The notes beneath the pieces were generated by a model. That model did no database searches. It was not told the DNA's origin and saw only the letters and a program-made list of their open reading frames with translations. DNA of 64,000 bases from Arcanobacterium pinnipediorum (GTDB taxonomy: Bacteria > Actinomycetota > Actinomycetes > Actinomycetales > Actinomycetaceae): the NCBI RefSeq assembly GCF_023973165.1, contig NZ_CP099547.1:620001-684000 (forward strand). Reading direction: 5' to 3'. Positions 27,975 through 36,143 of the stretch are shown one piece after another (the stretch's first letter is position 1; each line of letters opens with the position of its first letter). The translations under genes were made by a program, and so were the position numbers.

Positions 27975-29528
27975 ATGTTCAACTCCCTGTCTGATCGCAT
28001 AACTGGCTCATTACGTAATTTACGTAAGCGGGGCCGGCTATCTGAGCAGGATGTCGAAGCGGTTATCTCAGATATCCGCCGGGCGCTACTTGATGCGGAC
28101 GTCGCACTTCCCGTAGTTCGCATGTTCACCGCAGCTGTCCGTGAAAAAGCTGTCGGGGCAATGGCCTCGCAGGCGCTGAATCCAGCGCAGCAGGTTGTCA
28201 AGATCGTTAATGAAGAACTGATTTCGGTTCTTGGCGGGCAAACCCGTGAGCTGAACTGGGCAACCGGTAATGCTCCAACGGTTATCATGCTTGCTGGTCT
28301 CCAAGGTGCTGGAAAGACGACGCTTGCTGGAAAGCTTGGCCGGTGGTTACGGGAAAGTGGAAAGCGGCCATTGCTTGTGGCATCGGATTTACAGCGGCCA
28401 AACGCTGTTCAGCAGCTCTCGGTTGTTGCCGAGCAAGCTGGGGTAGCGGTCTGGGCGCCGCAGCCAGGTAATGGTATTGGTGATCCGGTTCAGGTTGCTC
28501 GCACGGGTGTGGCGCACGCTCGTGAGAACGGTTTCGACGTCGTCGTGGTCGATACCGCTGGCCGGTTGGGTATCGATGAAGAGATGATGGAGCAGGCTCG
28601 CCAGATTCGTGATGCAGTTGTTCCAGATGAAATTTTGTTCGTCCTTGATGCGATGGTTGGTCAAGATGCGGTCAATACTTCGCTTGCGTTCCGCGATGGC
28701 GTTGGCTTTACCGGCGTCGTACTTTCTAAGCTAGATGGCGATGCGCGCGGTGGTGCGGCACTTTCGGTTCGCGGGGTAACTGGTCAGCCCGTGCTTTTTG
28801 CTTCCACTGGCGAAAAACTTGATGCGTTTGAGCGCTTCCATGCTGATCGAATGGCGTCACGTATTCTCGATATGGGTGACATCCTCACCCTTATTGAACA
28901 GGCTGAGCGCACGTGGAACGAAGAAGAAGCCGTCGATCTGGCTACGAAGATGGCCGGTGGTACGTTTACGCTTGAAGATTTCTTAGCTCAGCTAAACCAG
29001 ATGCGTAAGATGGGCTCGATGAAGAAACTGATGGGAATGCTCCCTGGTATGGGGCAGTTCCGTGATGCGATTGAAAGTTTCGATGAGCGTGAGATTGATC
29101 GTCAAGAAGCCATCGTGTTATCGATGACTAAAAAAGAACGTGAAAATCCGAAGATCCTGAACGGCTCACGTCGCCAGCGTATTGCGAAGGGTTCGGGTAC
29201 TACCGTCCAAGAAGTTAATTCGCTGATGGAGCGTTTCGAGCAGGCAAAGAAGATGATGACCTCCATGGCTCGTGGCGGTGGTGTGCCTGGGATGCCACAG
29301 ATGCCTGGCTTGCCGGGCGTAGGCGGTGGTTTTACTAAGAAGCAAAACAAAAAGGCCAAGAAGAAGAACGGTTCGAAGAAGGGACGCTCGGGTAATCCAG
29401 CAAAGCGTCGCCAGCAAGAACTTCAAGCTGCGCAGAAGAAAGAGCAGCAAAAGGGTGGAGCTTTTGGTGCCACTGATACCGGCCAACCAGAGGTAGATAT
29501 CGATAGCCTTGCGAAGTTCTTGCGGTAA
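27975..29528 (+). CDS. ffh: Signal recognition particle protein Ffh (SRP54)
   Basis: Ffh binds 4.5S/SRP RNA and signal sequences of nascent membrane proteins. The GTPase loop GLQGAGKTTLAGKL starts near residue 106, and DTAGRLGIDEEMM and VLSKLDGDARGG follow. The C-terminal M domain is methionine-rich (MRKMGSMKKLMGMLPGMGQF). A Lys-rich and Gly/Pro/Met-rich tail extends the protein to 517 aa. GAAAGG precedes ATG 27975. The SRP RNA gene itself is not in this window as far as I can see. Confidence 0.97.
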   Translation: MFNSLSDRITGSLRNLRKRGRLSEQDVEAVISDIRRALLDADVALPVVRMFTAAVREKAVGAMASQALNPAQQVVKIVNEELISVLGGQTRELNWATGNAPTVIMLAGLQGAGKTTLAGKLGRWLRESGKRPLLVASDLQRPNAVQQLSVVAEQAGVAVWAPQPGNGIGDPVQVARTGVAHARENGFDVVVVDTAGRLGIDEEMMEQARQIRDAVVPDEILFVLDAMVGQDAVNTSLAFRDGVGFTGVVLSKLDGDARGGAALSVRGVTGQPVLFASTGEKLDAFERFHADRMASRILDMGDILTLIEQAERTWNEEEAVDLATKMAGGTFTLEDFLAQLNQMRKMGSMKKLMGMLPGMGQFRDAIESFDEREIDRQEAIVLSMTKKERENPKILNGSRRQRIAKGSGTTVQEVNSLMERFEQAKKMMTSMARGGGVPGMPQMPGLPGVGGGFTKKQNKKAKKKNGSKKGRSGNPAKRRQQELQAAQKKEQQKGGAFGATDTGQPEVDIDSLAKFLR

Positions 29529-29548
29529 GTAGCGAGGTAGAAAGTCCG

Positions 29549-30634
29549 ATGGCAAACTATCGCCTCAGTGGCACGTTGCGTGGAACCCAACGTCACGAAG
29601 TGTGGATCGTCGATGGGGTGATATCGTATCGCTCGCCACAAGGGCGAGTGATTGACATGCGTGGGTACGTCTACCCAGGTTTGCTTGATGCCCATACTCA
29701 TCCGGGCCTGAACCGCGACGGTAACCTGTTACCGCGCCAAGAGGTCCGCAGGCGATTAGAAGCTTTGCGTAGTTGGGGTGTGACTGCGGTACGTGATAGT
29801 GGTGGTCAACAAAATCCGAGCAATGATCGCGCCGATGGTCTTCCACGTATTATTCATTGCGGGCAACATATTTCGCGTCCACGCCGCTACACCCGGCATT
29901 TGGCGGTAGAAGTCGAACCTGAAGATCTGGTTGCGCAAGCAGTGATCGAATACGAAAAATCTGATGGGTGGATCAAAATCGTTGGCGATTGGATCGATCG
30001 TGAAGCAGGGGACAACCTTCCGGTGTGGCCTCGCCAAGCACTCGTTGAGGCAGTCGCTGCTGTGCATGAGCGTGGCGGAAAAGTGACTGTGCATTCGTTT
30101 TGTACTGAAACCATCGATGATTTACTCGAAGCGCGAGTTGATGGTATCGAGCACGGCACTGGAATGACCGCCGAACATCTACAAGAAGCTGCGCATCGCG
30201 GAATTCTGATTACTCCTACTGTTCATCAGATCCGCCGATTTCCGGAATTTGCGCGTGCCGGAGCGCGTTTCCCGAAGTATGTGCAGCGAATGTTGGGCAT
30301 GGACGCCCGCCGCCGCGAGCATCTTGAACTGATGATTGAATCCGGTGTTGCGATGCTGATGGGAACAGACACAGCGGAAAATGTCACCGAGGTCGCTATG
30401 CCCCACGAACTCATTGATGCGGTTGAAGACGGTTTTTCTCCAAAATTCGCCATGGCAAACGCGAGCTATGAAGGCCGGCGCCGGCTCGGATTCCCCACCT
30501 GGGAAGAAGGTGCTCCGGCAGATTTCGTCATCTACGATAGCGATCCGGAAGTAGATATTACGCACACGTTACATCCCGCCTCGGTGTTTATCGATGGGAT
30601 CCGGTTTCCAGGGTGTGCTACTAATAGTTTCTAG
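29549..30634 (+). CDS. Amidohydrolase-family metal-dependent hydrolase
   Basis: The fold is recognised by the metal ligands: HTH at 49-51 (LLDAHTHPG), a His near 182 (VTVHSF), His202 in GIEHGTG, and Asp in MGTDTAEN near 273. The overall pattern resembles imidazolonepropionase/prolidase-like cyclic amidohydrolases acting on C-N bonds. The real substrate is unknown. The gene starts 20 bases after ffh and is a normal downstream neighbour of ffh in related actinobacteria. After it, synteny is broken by the toxin module. Confidence 0.85.
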   Translation: MANYRLSGTLRGTQRHEVWIVDGVISYRSPQGRVIDMRGYVYPGLLDAHTHPGLNRDGNLLPRQEVRRRLEALRSWGVTAVRDSGGQQNPSNDRADGLPRIIHCGQHISRPRRYTRHLAVEVEPEDLVAQAVIEYEKSDGWIKIVGDWIDREAGDNLPVWPRQALVEAVAAVHERGGKVTVHSFCTETIDDLLEARVDGIEHGTGMTAEHLQEAAHRGILITPTVHQIRRFPEFARAGARFPKYVQRMLGMDARRREHLELMIESGVAMLMGTDTAENVTEVAMPHELIDAVEDGFSPKFAMANASYEGRRRLGFPTWEEGAPADFVIYDSDPEVDITHTLHPASVFIDGIRFPGCATNSF

Positions 30635-30777
30635 TTTGGTGGTAGTGGAGAACCTACTAAGTGCTATCATCGCTACCGCGATCGTAAACATATGACCCTA
30701 TCGACTGCATATTAGAATTTATCGAGAATTTCGGGAGTTATGGCGGGTTAGATGTTGTTTTGGGAAGGTAGCTCATA

Positions 30778-30843
30778 GTGGATATGTTTTTCATTTCCAA
30801 AGTGCTGAGACGTTTCTTGCGGCAATCGATAGATTGTGTATGA
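30778..30843 (+). CDS. 21-codon leader ORF overlapping the start of the toxin-like gene
   Basis: GTG 30778 follows GGAAGG (30762-30767) by about 10 bases and opens a 21-codon frame beginning VDMFFISKVLRRF. Its TGA (30841-30843) overlaps the ATG of the next gene as ATGA. The large gene has no Shine-Dalgarno sequence of its own, so it could be translated by coupling to this leader. Alternatively the frame is a chance opening. Confidence 0.35.
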   Translation: MDMFFISKVLRRFLRQSIDCV

Positions 30844-32645
30844 CGTTAGAAGACCAGCAGTTGTCAAGGCGTGTCCAGGTAGAAAATGCTGTGGTTGACT
30901 TTGTAGGGCCGTATGCGAATTTGTTTAAAGAACATTGCGAGGCGGTAGCTGGTAATCAGGTACGGGTGAGGAACGCTTGCGAAGATTTGTCTGATCAAGT
31001 ACGTCAGGCAATTGTTATGGCTCGTGAAGAACGTAAGCGGCGTGCTGAGATTGCGCGATGGGAAGCGTATGAAAGATTTGCTCCTAATCCTCGAGTGAAA
31101 CTTAGTGCGATACGCGAGTTCCCATTGCCTGCCCCTCAACTCCATGCTCATGCGAGTATTGATGTTCATACTCCGTTTTTTGCTGGTTTTTTGAGTTCTG
31201 ATAAGTGTTCCGCAGATCTTGTCCGGCTGGAATCTTTTAGCTTTTGGGTACGTGGCGCTAGCGACGCATTGCGTGCGGATTTAGATAGTTGTTTGAGTGC
31301 TTTTAGGCTCTTTTGTAACACATGTAGCTGGGTAGAAGTATCTGAGGTTCGAGTTTTTGATCATTTACGAATCTCTGTCGATTATGTGCAGCGTATTGGT
31401 TTGTGGATTGAAGATATTGCCGAGGCTTTCCGGGAAGCTGGCGGGCAAAGCATAGGCGCTAGAGGGCTATTTATTATTTTATTATCTACTCACCGGAACT
31501 GGTTGTTGCCCGGTCAGCTTGATCCAGCTGAAGCTGAGCGTATGAGGTTTGTGTCCAATGTCATGGATGCGTATGGTTTTGACCATGAAACAGCGTCAAT
31601 AGTTGTTAAGGCATTTGAAGGAATAGAAAAGAAGTTCCCAGATATGACTCCAGCAGAACAGGCGCATCTCTTTAATCGACTCATGGGCTCGTTTGCTTAT
31701 GACGGAATTGTATGGGATGTGACTGCCGGGTCTTGGTCCGATTATTTTGATTATGCAGATTTTGTTTTAGAAAGGGTTTCTTATCTGCCGGCAAAGGGAC
31801 CGGGTGTTGCTTATACACCAAAGCCTGATCGTGCGTGGGCTTTTGAGCAACTGGGCCTAACGCTAGCGGAGTATCAGAAAATGAAATACAGTATCGAGAT
31901 TCAGAATCGTTTTGCGGGTGCACCTGAGATTTGGTTGGCTGATGATATGCGCAAAGCAGCTCAGGGGATTGCGACGGGGAAAGATGCTGATACTCAGAAC
32001 AAAATGGCAATAAAATACAACGAAGAGTTAATCGCAGCTCGCCAAGCTTATGGTGCAGATTTATCGGAGGATGAATTTGTGGCTATGTGGGATAGGAATC
32101 AGGATAGTTTCTCCGGTAGAACTGATTTTGCTCACCAGTCTATTACCACGGCTAGCTTACTGTGGGGGAGTAACTTGCCGGTGCTGAATGGTTTGTCGTC
32201 TGAAAAAGTCAGTGAGCTAGCGGGCTGGCGTGGTGATGCTACGGGTGTATGGTTATTAGAGAAGGATCCGTCATTAGGTGCTGACGATTATAAAGCTGAT
32301 ATTGATGCGGTTAATCTTGATTCTATGATAAGGAAACATCCTGGTACTTCTTATAAGAAGCTACTGATGGATTATAACGAACGTGTAAGCCTGTGGATAG
32401 ATGAGGGGAAAAATAATAATAACGAGCTGAATATGGCAACTGGCGCATGGAACAGAGTGGATCTATTCGATAAGAACGTTGGCGGTGATGAAAATACTCA
32501 AGGTATTGATTATGTTATCCAAGAAATCTGTGAGGATGCTGGTGTTGAAGTGGGCGATCTAGAAGCTCTTCGGGAAGCGAATCCTGTTGGGCATAAGTTT
32601 GTTTGTAATTTACAGCAGGGGAATAATGAGCTGAAGGCTCGGTGA
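30840..32645 (+). CDS. Large helical protein, candidate type VII-type (TelC-like) antibacterial toxin
   Basis: The product is 601 aa with no signal peptide or membrane span. Residues 1-80 are charged helix; 125-205 form a second helical segment with conserved-looking Trp residues (SFWVRG, CSWVEV), as in WXG/LXG-type secreted proteins. The C-terminal half carries GRTDFAHQ (about 426), GWRGDATG (about 462) and DDYKADIDAVN (about 482). I associate this motif series with TelC-like LXG toxins, which attack lipid II outside the cell and contain an Asp-rich motif. It is followed 50 bases later by a membrane-anchored protein resembling TipC, the TelC immunity factor. Base composition is more A/T-rich than the neighbours. 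No type VII secretion genes are in the window. The assignment rests on motif memory and context. Confidence 0.5.
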   Translation: MTLEDQQLSRRVQVENAVVDFVGPYANLFKEHCEAVAGNQVRVRNACEDLSDQVRQAIVMAREERKRRAEIARWEAYERFAPNPRVKLSAIREFPLPAPQLHAHASIDVHTPFFAGFLSSDKCSADLVRLESFSFWVRGASDALRADLDSCLSAFRLFCNTCSWVEVSEVRVFDHLRISVDYVQRIGLWIEDIAEAFREAGGQSIGARGLFIILLSTHRNWLLPGQLDPAEAERMRFVSNVMDAYGFDHETASIVVKAFEGIEKKFPDMTPAEQAHLFNRLMGSFAYDGIVWDVTAGSWSDYFDYADFVLERVSYLPAKGPGVAYTPKPDRAWAFEQLGLTLAEYQKMKYSIEIQNRFAGAPEIWLADDMRKAAQGIATGKDADTQNKMAIKYNEELIAARQAYGADLSEDEFVAMWDRNQDSFSGRTDFAHQSITTASLLWGSNLPVLNGLSSEKVSELAGWRGDATGVWLLEKDPSLGADDYKADIDAVNLDSMIRKHPGTSYKKLLMDYNERVSLWIDEGKNNNNELNMATGAWNRVDLFDKNVGGDENTQGIDYVIQEICEDAGVEVGDLEALREANPVGHKFVCNLQQGNNELKAR

Positions 32646-32681
32646 GTTGCTCAGCAAGTGAAGAACGGTCGAGGTTGTGAA

Positions 32682-32690
32682 GGGGGGGGG
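32682..32690 (+). repeat. Run of nine G directly before the immunity-like gene
   Basis: Nine consecutive G lie 5 bases upstream of the ATG at 32696, where the ribosome-binding site should be. Slippage during replication would change the spacing or strength of that site and so could vary expression of the downstream gene. Confidence 0.85.
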
Positions 32691-32695
32691 CTGTG

Positions 32696-33343
32696 ATGTC
32701 GAAGAAGACGTATCGTTGGGGTGTTTTTGGTGCGTTTTTGGTTGCTGTTGGCGTGGTGGTGTGGTGGTGGATCACGCCGCAGTATGCGAATGTGTTTGAG
32801 GAGATGTATGAAGATGAGCGTGGCATTTTCACTGAGGTTTTGCCGTGGAGTTCGTTTCGTGATCTGCCAAATATTTTAGGGCAAGAATATTTTGTTATAC
32901 GTTCTCGAGCTTTTGAGTTGGATTCGTATACTATCGATGAGGCGTATGCGGCTGAGTTTGATACCTCAACACTAGATGGCTGGAAGATTGATTTCTTTTT
33001 TAGTTACATTCCTGGTGATGAGCAGTTTTCTATATTTTTCAACGGTCACGATGAAGAAAAAGGCGTCGACTTGACTATCACGTATGGGTATGATTTTCAG
33101 GCTCATGTGTTGAGAGAGAATGTTTATCTGCGATCGGAAAATGGTCCTGCTGTTCCTTTAGACGATGCGGAGTTGCGGGAGTATTTGGCTGATCATGGGG
33201 TGTCGGTTGAAGATGTGAAGGTGGCATCGGATGAGTTGTTGTTTGATCGGGTGATCCATAATTGGGTGACGTATACGTGGTCGGATTTTAGTGCTGATAA
33301 TCTTGGAGATATTAAGATCGTTCGTTCTTCTTTTTATGAATAA
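32696..33343 (+). CDS. Membrane-anchored protein, candidate TipC-like immunity protein
   Basis: One N-terminal span (about residues 8-26, WGVFGAFLVAVGVVVWWW) anchors a soluble domain of about 185 residues predicted to lie outside the membrane. Right after the span comes NVFEEMYEDERG, which resembles the start of TipC-family immunity domains that neutralise TelC toxins outside the cell. ATG 32696 or the GTG at 32693 could be used. It lies 50 bases after the toxin-like gene, in the order expected for toxin then immunity. Another possibility is an unrelated membrane-anchored accessory protein. Confidence 0.5.
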   Translation: MSKKTYRWGVFGAFLVAVGVVVWWWITPQYANVFEEMYEDERGIFTEVLPWSSFRDLPNILGQEYFVIRSRAFELDSYTIDEAYAAEFDTSTLDGWKIDFFFSYIPGDEQFSIFFNGHDEEKGVDLTITYGYDFQAHVLRENVYLRSENGPAVPLDDAELREYLADHGVSVEDVKVASDELLFDRVIHNWVTYTWSDFSADNLGDIKIVRSSFYE

Positions 33344-33677
33344 TTTACTATGAGTGCTTTTAACCTCGCTGCTACTATTCTCGTATAGACGGCGGTTTCA
33401 TTGGATGTCAGAGTTTAAGAGCCTCGTCTAGTTACCATGCCAAGAGGTATACGTGATCTCGGAAAAGCTTTGATTACAGACTTATTGTTTGACAGGCGTG
33501 AGCAAGAACACAGCTTATACATCGTCAACATCACCAATACGGCATGCAAGATCATAATGCCCACAAGAGTCTACAACGAAGTTGATTGACACGAATGGAA
33601 AGCCTCCACACCGGCGTCGATAATGGCAACAAGTTTCCAGATATGTCACGTGCCAGTTTTAGGCACACTGCAAGGAA
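33344..33677. other. Gap between the toxin module and the CDF exporter
   Basis: A 50-codon frame at 33437-33589 (starting MPRGIRDLGKALITDLLFDR) is the only protein-like stretch. It has no ribosome-binding site and no recognised relatives, so it may be a fragment of a decayed gene. I see no clear terminator for the immunity-like gene. The stretch is probably the scar of the insertion that brought in the toxin module. Confidence 0.4.
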
Positions 33678-34715
33678 TCATTCCGCCAACGGGATAAAGC
33701 CCTGCGGGATATCTTTATAGGATTCTGGATCGTTAATTGGCTCGACATGCACGGTCACGACGGCGTCCTCAAGGCTCTCTTTTATCTGGGTCACGAGCAT
33801 CTCAGCAAAATCATGACCTTTTTTCACTGTCCATGAATCAGGAACCAGCGCATCGAACTTAATGAAACGCTGGTGACCAGAAACGCGAGTCTGTAAGCCG
33901 TGGAACGCGATCATTCGCGGATGCGAATGGGCCGCGAGAATCGCCACGATTATCTGGTTTTCATCGTCTGGTAGTGCCACGTCCATCAGCCCGGCTAGGG
34001 CATCTCGCATCAGGCGAATCCCTACATAGATAATGTTGAGCGCCACGAGAATCGCAACGATCGGATCGAGATAGACCCAATGCGTCAGTGCCACCAAACT
34101 AACTCCGAGAATAACCCCGAGTGAAGTGACGATATCGGTGAACAGATGATGAGCGTCAGCAGTTAACGACGGGGAGTGGTGGCGTTTGCCCGCCCGGAGC
34201 AATACCAGCCCGGTTGCGAGATTAATGAGACCGGCGACGAAGGAGACGAGGATACCGAGCCCGATCGATTCGACTGGAGCCGGGTGTAAAATCCGGCCGA
34301 TAGCAGAGAAGATAATTAACGCGGCCGCCCCGAAGATCATTGCTCCTTCTAGAGCAGCCGAAAAGTATTCTGCCTTTGCACGTCCGAAGGTGTAACGAGC
34401 AGTAGCTGGCTGCGCGGCAAGTTTGAGCGAAATAACCGCCACGATAGCTGCTACGAGGTTCACGACCGACTCCATCGCATCGGAAAGCAACGAAACTGAT
34501 CCGGTAATCTCGTAGGCAATATACTTCAAAGCGATGGTGGCAGTTGCAGCCCCCACAGAAAGCCAAGCATACTTGGATAAGTCACGCGGTGAATCAGGCG
34601 ATGAATTCATACTCCTATTGTGCCCATGATCGTGGCCATTCGCACAATGATAGGTGAGGGATGCCACCTTTAAGCTTTTGTCCGAAGAATAGCGAAGTAG
34701 CGCGAATTCTGGCAC
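33678..34715 (-). CDS. Cation diffusion facilitator (CDF) metal exporter
   Basis: CDF proteins exchange zinc, cadmium, cobalt, iron or manganese for protons. Six membrane spans occupy about residues 48-240. SLLSDAMESVVN and TADAHHLFTDIV hold the Asp/His/Asp metal-site residues in helices II and V. A cytoplasmic C-terminal domain follows. The first 35 residues include a His-rich segment HCANGHDHGH that may bind metal. If translation starts at ATG 34610 instead, this segment is lost; neither start has an ideal ribosome-binding site. The gene is divergent from rpsP. Confidence 0.88.
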   Translation of the reverse strand: MPEFALLRYSSDKSLKVASLTYHCANGHDHGHNRSMNSSPDSPRDLSKYAWLSVGAATATIALKYIAYEITGSVSLLSDAMESVVNLVAAIVAVISLKLAAQPATARYTFGRAKAEYFSAALEGAMIFGAAALIIFSAIGRILHPAPVESIGLGILVSFVAGLINLATGLVLLRAGKRHHSPSLTADAHHLFTDIVTSLGVILGVSLVALTHWVYLDPIVAILVALNIIYVGIRLMRDALAGLMDVALPDDENQIIVAILAAHSHPRMIAFHGLQTRVSGHQRFIKFDALVPDSWTVKKGHDFAEMLVTQIKESLEDAVVTVHVEPINDPESYKDIPQGFIPLAE

Positions 34716-34856
34716 AATAGAACGTTGTACTCAGGTTGCAATTCGGGCCTCTCACCGGATGAATACCTCAGTTAGGAATAATGAGATTCTACGTGTATTT
34801 CCCACCGTAAATTCTTAGAATTCCGCCCAACTAAAGAACCAGGAGTGACCACTACA

Positions 34857-35321
34857 GTGGCAGTCAAGATTCGTTTAAAGCGCATGGGTAAGATCCGTGA
34901 AGCGCACTACCGTGTTGTTGTTGTCGATTCTCGTAAGAAGCGTGACGGTCGCGTCATCGAAGAGATCGGTTACTACAACCCAAACACCAACCCGTCAGTT
35001 ATCGACATCAACTCTGAGCGTGCTCAGTACTGGATCGGCGTTGGCGCACAGCCATCTGAAGCAGTACTCGCCCAGTTGAAGATCACCGGTGATTGGCAAG
35101 CAGCTAAGGGTCTTGAAGGTGGTTCCACCCTTAAGACTCTCGAAAAGCTCGATCCAGAAAAGGCTCGTGAAGAAGCTATCGCAGCTGTCCAAGACGAAGC
35201 CGAAAAGCGTCGTGCTGCTCAGGCTAAGGCTCGTGAAGAAGCTGAAGCTGAGGCCGCTGCCGAAGCTGCTGAAGCAGAAACCGAAGCTGAGACCCCAGCT
35301 GAAGAGACTGAGGAAGCCTGA
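34857..35321 (+). CDS. rpsP: 30S ribosomal protein S16
   Basis: The sequence [12 protein letters not shown], then YYNPNTNPS, is the classic S16 pattern. GTG 34857 gives this conserved N-terminus, with AGGAG at 34841-34845; the in-frame GTG at 34845 would overlap that site. The core ends near residue 100 and is followed by a long Ala/Glu-rich acidic tail to 154 aa, common in actinobacteria but absent from E. coli S16. It is the first gene of rpsP-khpA-rimM-trmD-rplS. Confidence 0.96.
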   Translation: MAVKIRLKRMGKIREAHYRVVVVDSRKKRDGRVIEEIGYYNPNTNPSVIDINSERAQYWIGVGAQPSEAVLAQLKITGDWQAAKGLEGGSTLKTLEKLDPEKAREEAIAAVQDEAEKRRAAQAKAREEAEAEAAAEAAEAETEAETPAEETEEA

Positions 35322-35557
35322 TGTTAGCCCAAGCCTTGGAACACCTCGTCCGTGGAATCGTGGATAACCCCGACGATGTCGAGGTTTCCTCACGAACCAA
35401 CCGCCGTGGCGAACTTCTTGAAGTTCGCGTAAACCCGGAGGACTTGGGTCGCGTGATTGGCCGCAATGGCCGTACGGCCAAGGCATTGCGTTCCGTTATG
35501 GGCGCACTGGCTACGAACGGTTCCGTTCGCGTTGATGTGATCGAAACAGATCGCTGA
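35321..35557 (+). CDS. khpA: KH-domain RNA-binding protein
   Basis: A 78-residue single KH domain carries GRVIGRNGRTAKALR, the GxxG RNA-contact loop. It corresponds to KhpA, which with KhpB affects RNA and cell division in Gram-positive bacteria. ATG overlaps the rpsP stop (TGATG), so the two are translationally coupled. The position between rpsP and rimM is conserved across actinobacteria. Confidence 0.92.
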   Translation: MLAQALEHLVRGIVDNPDDVEVSSRTNRRGELLEVRVNPEDLGRVIGRNGRTAKALRSVMGALATNGSVRVDVIETDR

Positions 35558-35570
35558 ATTTACGTGTCAT

Positions 35571-35607
35571 AGACCCGCCCTTGAACATCGAGGGCGGGTC
35601 TATTTCT
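35571..35607 (+). terminator. Hairpin between khpA and rimM
   Basis: AGACCCGCCCT (35571-35581) pairs with AGGGCGGGTCT (35591-35601) over a 9-base loop, followed by ATTTCTT. It lies inside the ribosomal operon, so it probably reduces rather than stops read-through into rimM-trmD. Confidence 0.7.
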
Positions 35608-35621
35608 TAGAAAGGCTATTG

Positions 35622-36143
35622 ATGCTGTTAACTGTTGCGATTGTTGGGGCGCCACACGGGCTTAAAGGCGATGTGAAACTCAATGTGCGTACTGATGCAC
35701 CCGAGCGTCGCCTCGTCGTCGGAAAAATGTATGAAACCGAACCAGCAGAACTAGGGCCAGTAACTATCGCCTCGGTACGCTCGCACAAAGGTTCCACCTA
35801 CGTCACTTTTGCTGAATACGCAGATCGCACCGGTGCCGAAGCGCTGCGAGGCGTCAAACTCGTCGTCGAAACCGACGAAGACGACATCGAAGAAGATGCC
35901 TGGTATGCCCACGAATTAGTTGGCTTAGAAGCACTTGACCCAGAAGGGTATGAGCTTGGCGAAGTCACCGGCCTAGAACCTGGGCCGGCCCACGATTATC
36001 TGGTTGTGCGTGAACCAGATGGGATCCTAACTCGTGTCCCATTTGTTAAAGCCATTGTTACTGAAGTTGATCTGGACGATAACTGCGTTATTATTGATGC
36101 CCCAACCGGCTTGTTTTCCGATGCAGAGCTGGAGATCGACTAA
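35622..36143 (+). CDS. rimM: 16S rRNA processing protein RimM
   Basis: RimM helps mature the 3' domain of the 30S subunit and binds S19. The N-terminal domain shows [17 protein letters not shown] and the C-terminal PRC-barrel shows [22 protein letters not shown] 35622 has AAAGG upstream (35611-35615). The stop overlaps the trmD start by one base (TAATG). Confidence 0.93.
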   Translation: MLLTVAIVGAPHGLKGDVKLNVRTDAPERRLVVGKMYETEPAELGPVTIASVRSHKGSTYVTFAEYADRTGAEALRGVKLVVETDEDDIEEDAWYAHELVGLEALDPEGYELGEVTGLEPGPAHDYLVVREPDGILTRVPFVKAIVTEVDLDDNCVIIDAPTGLFSDAELEID

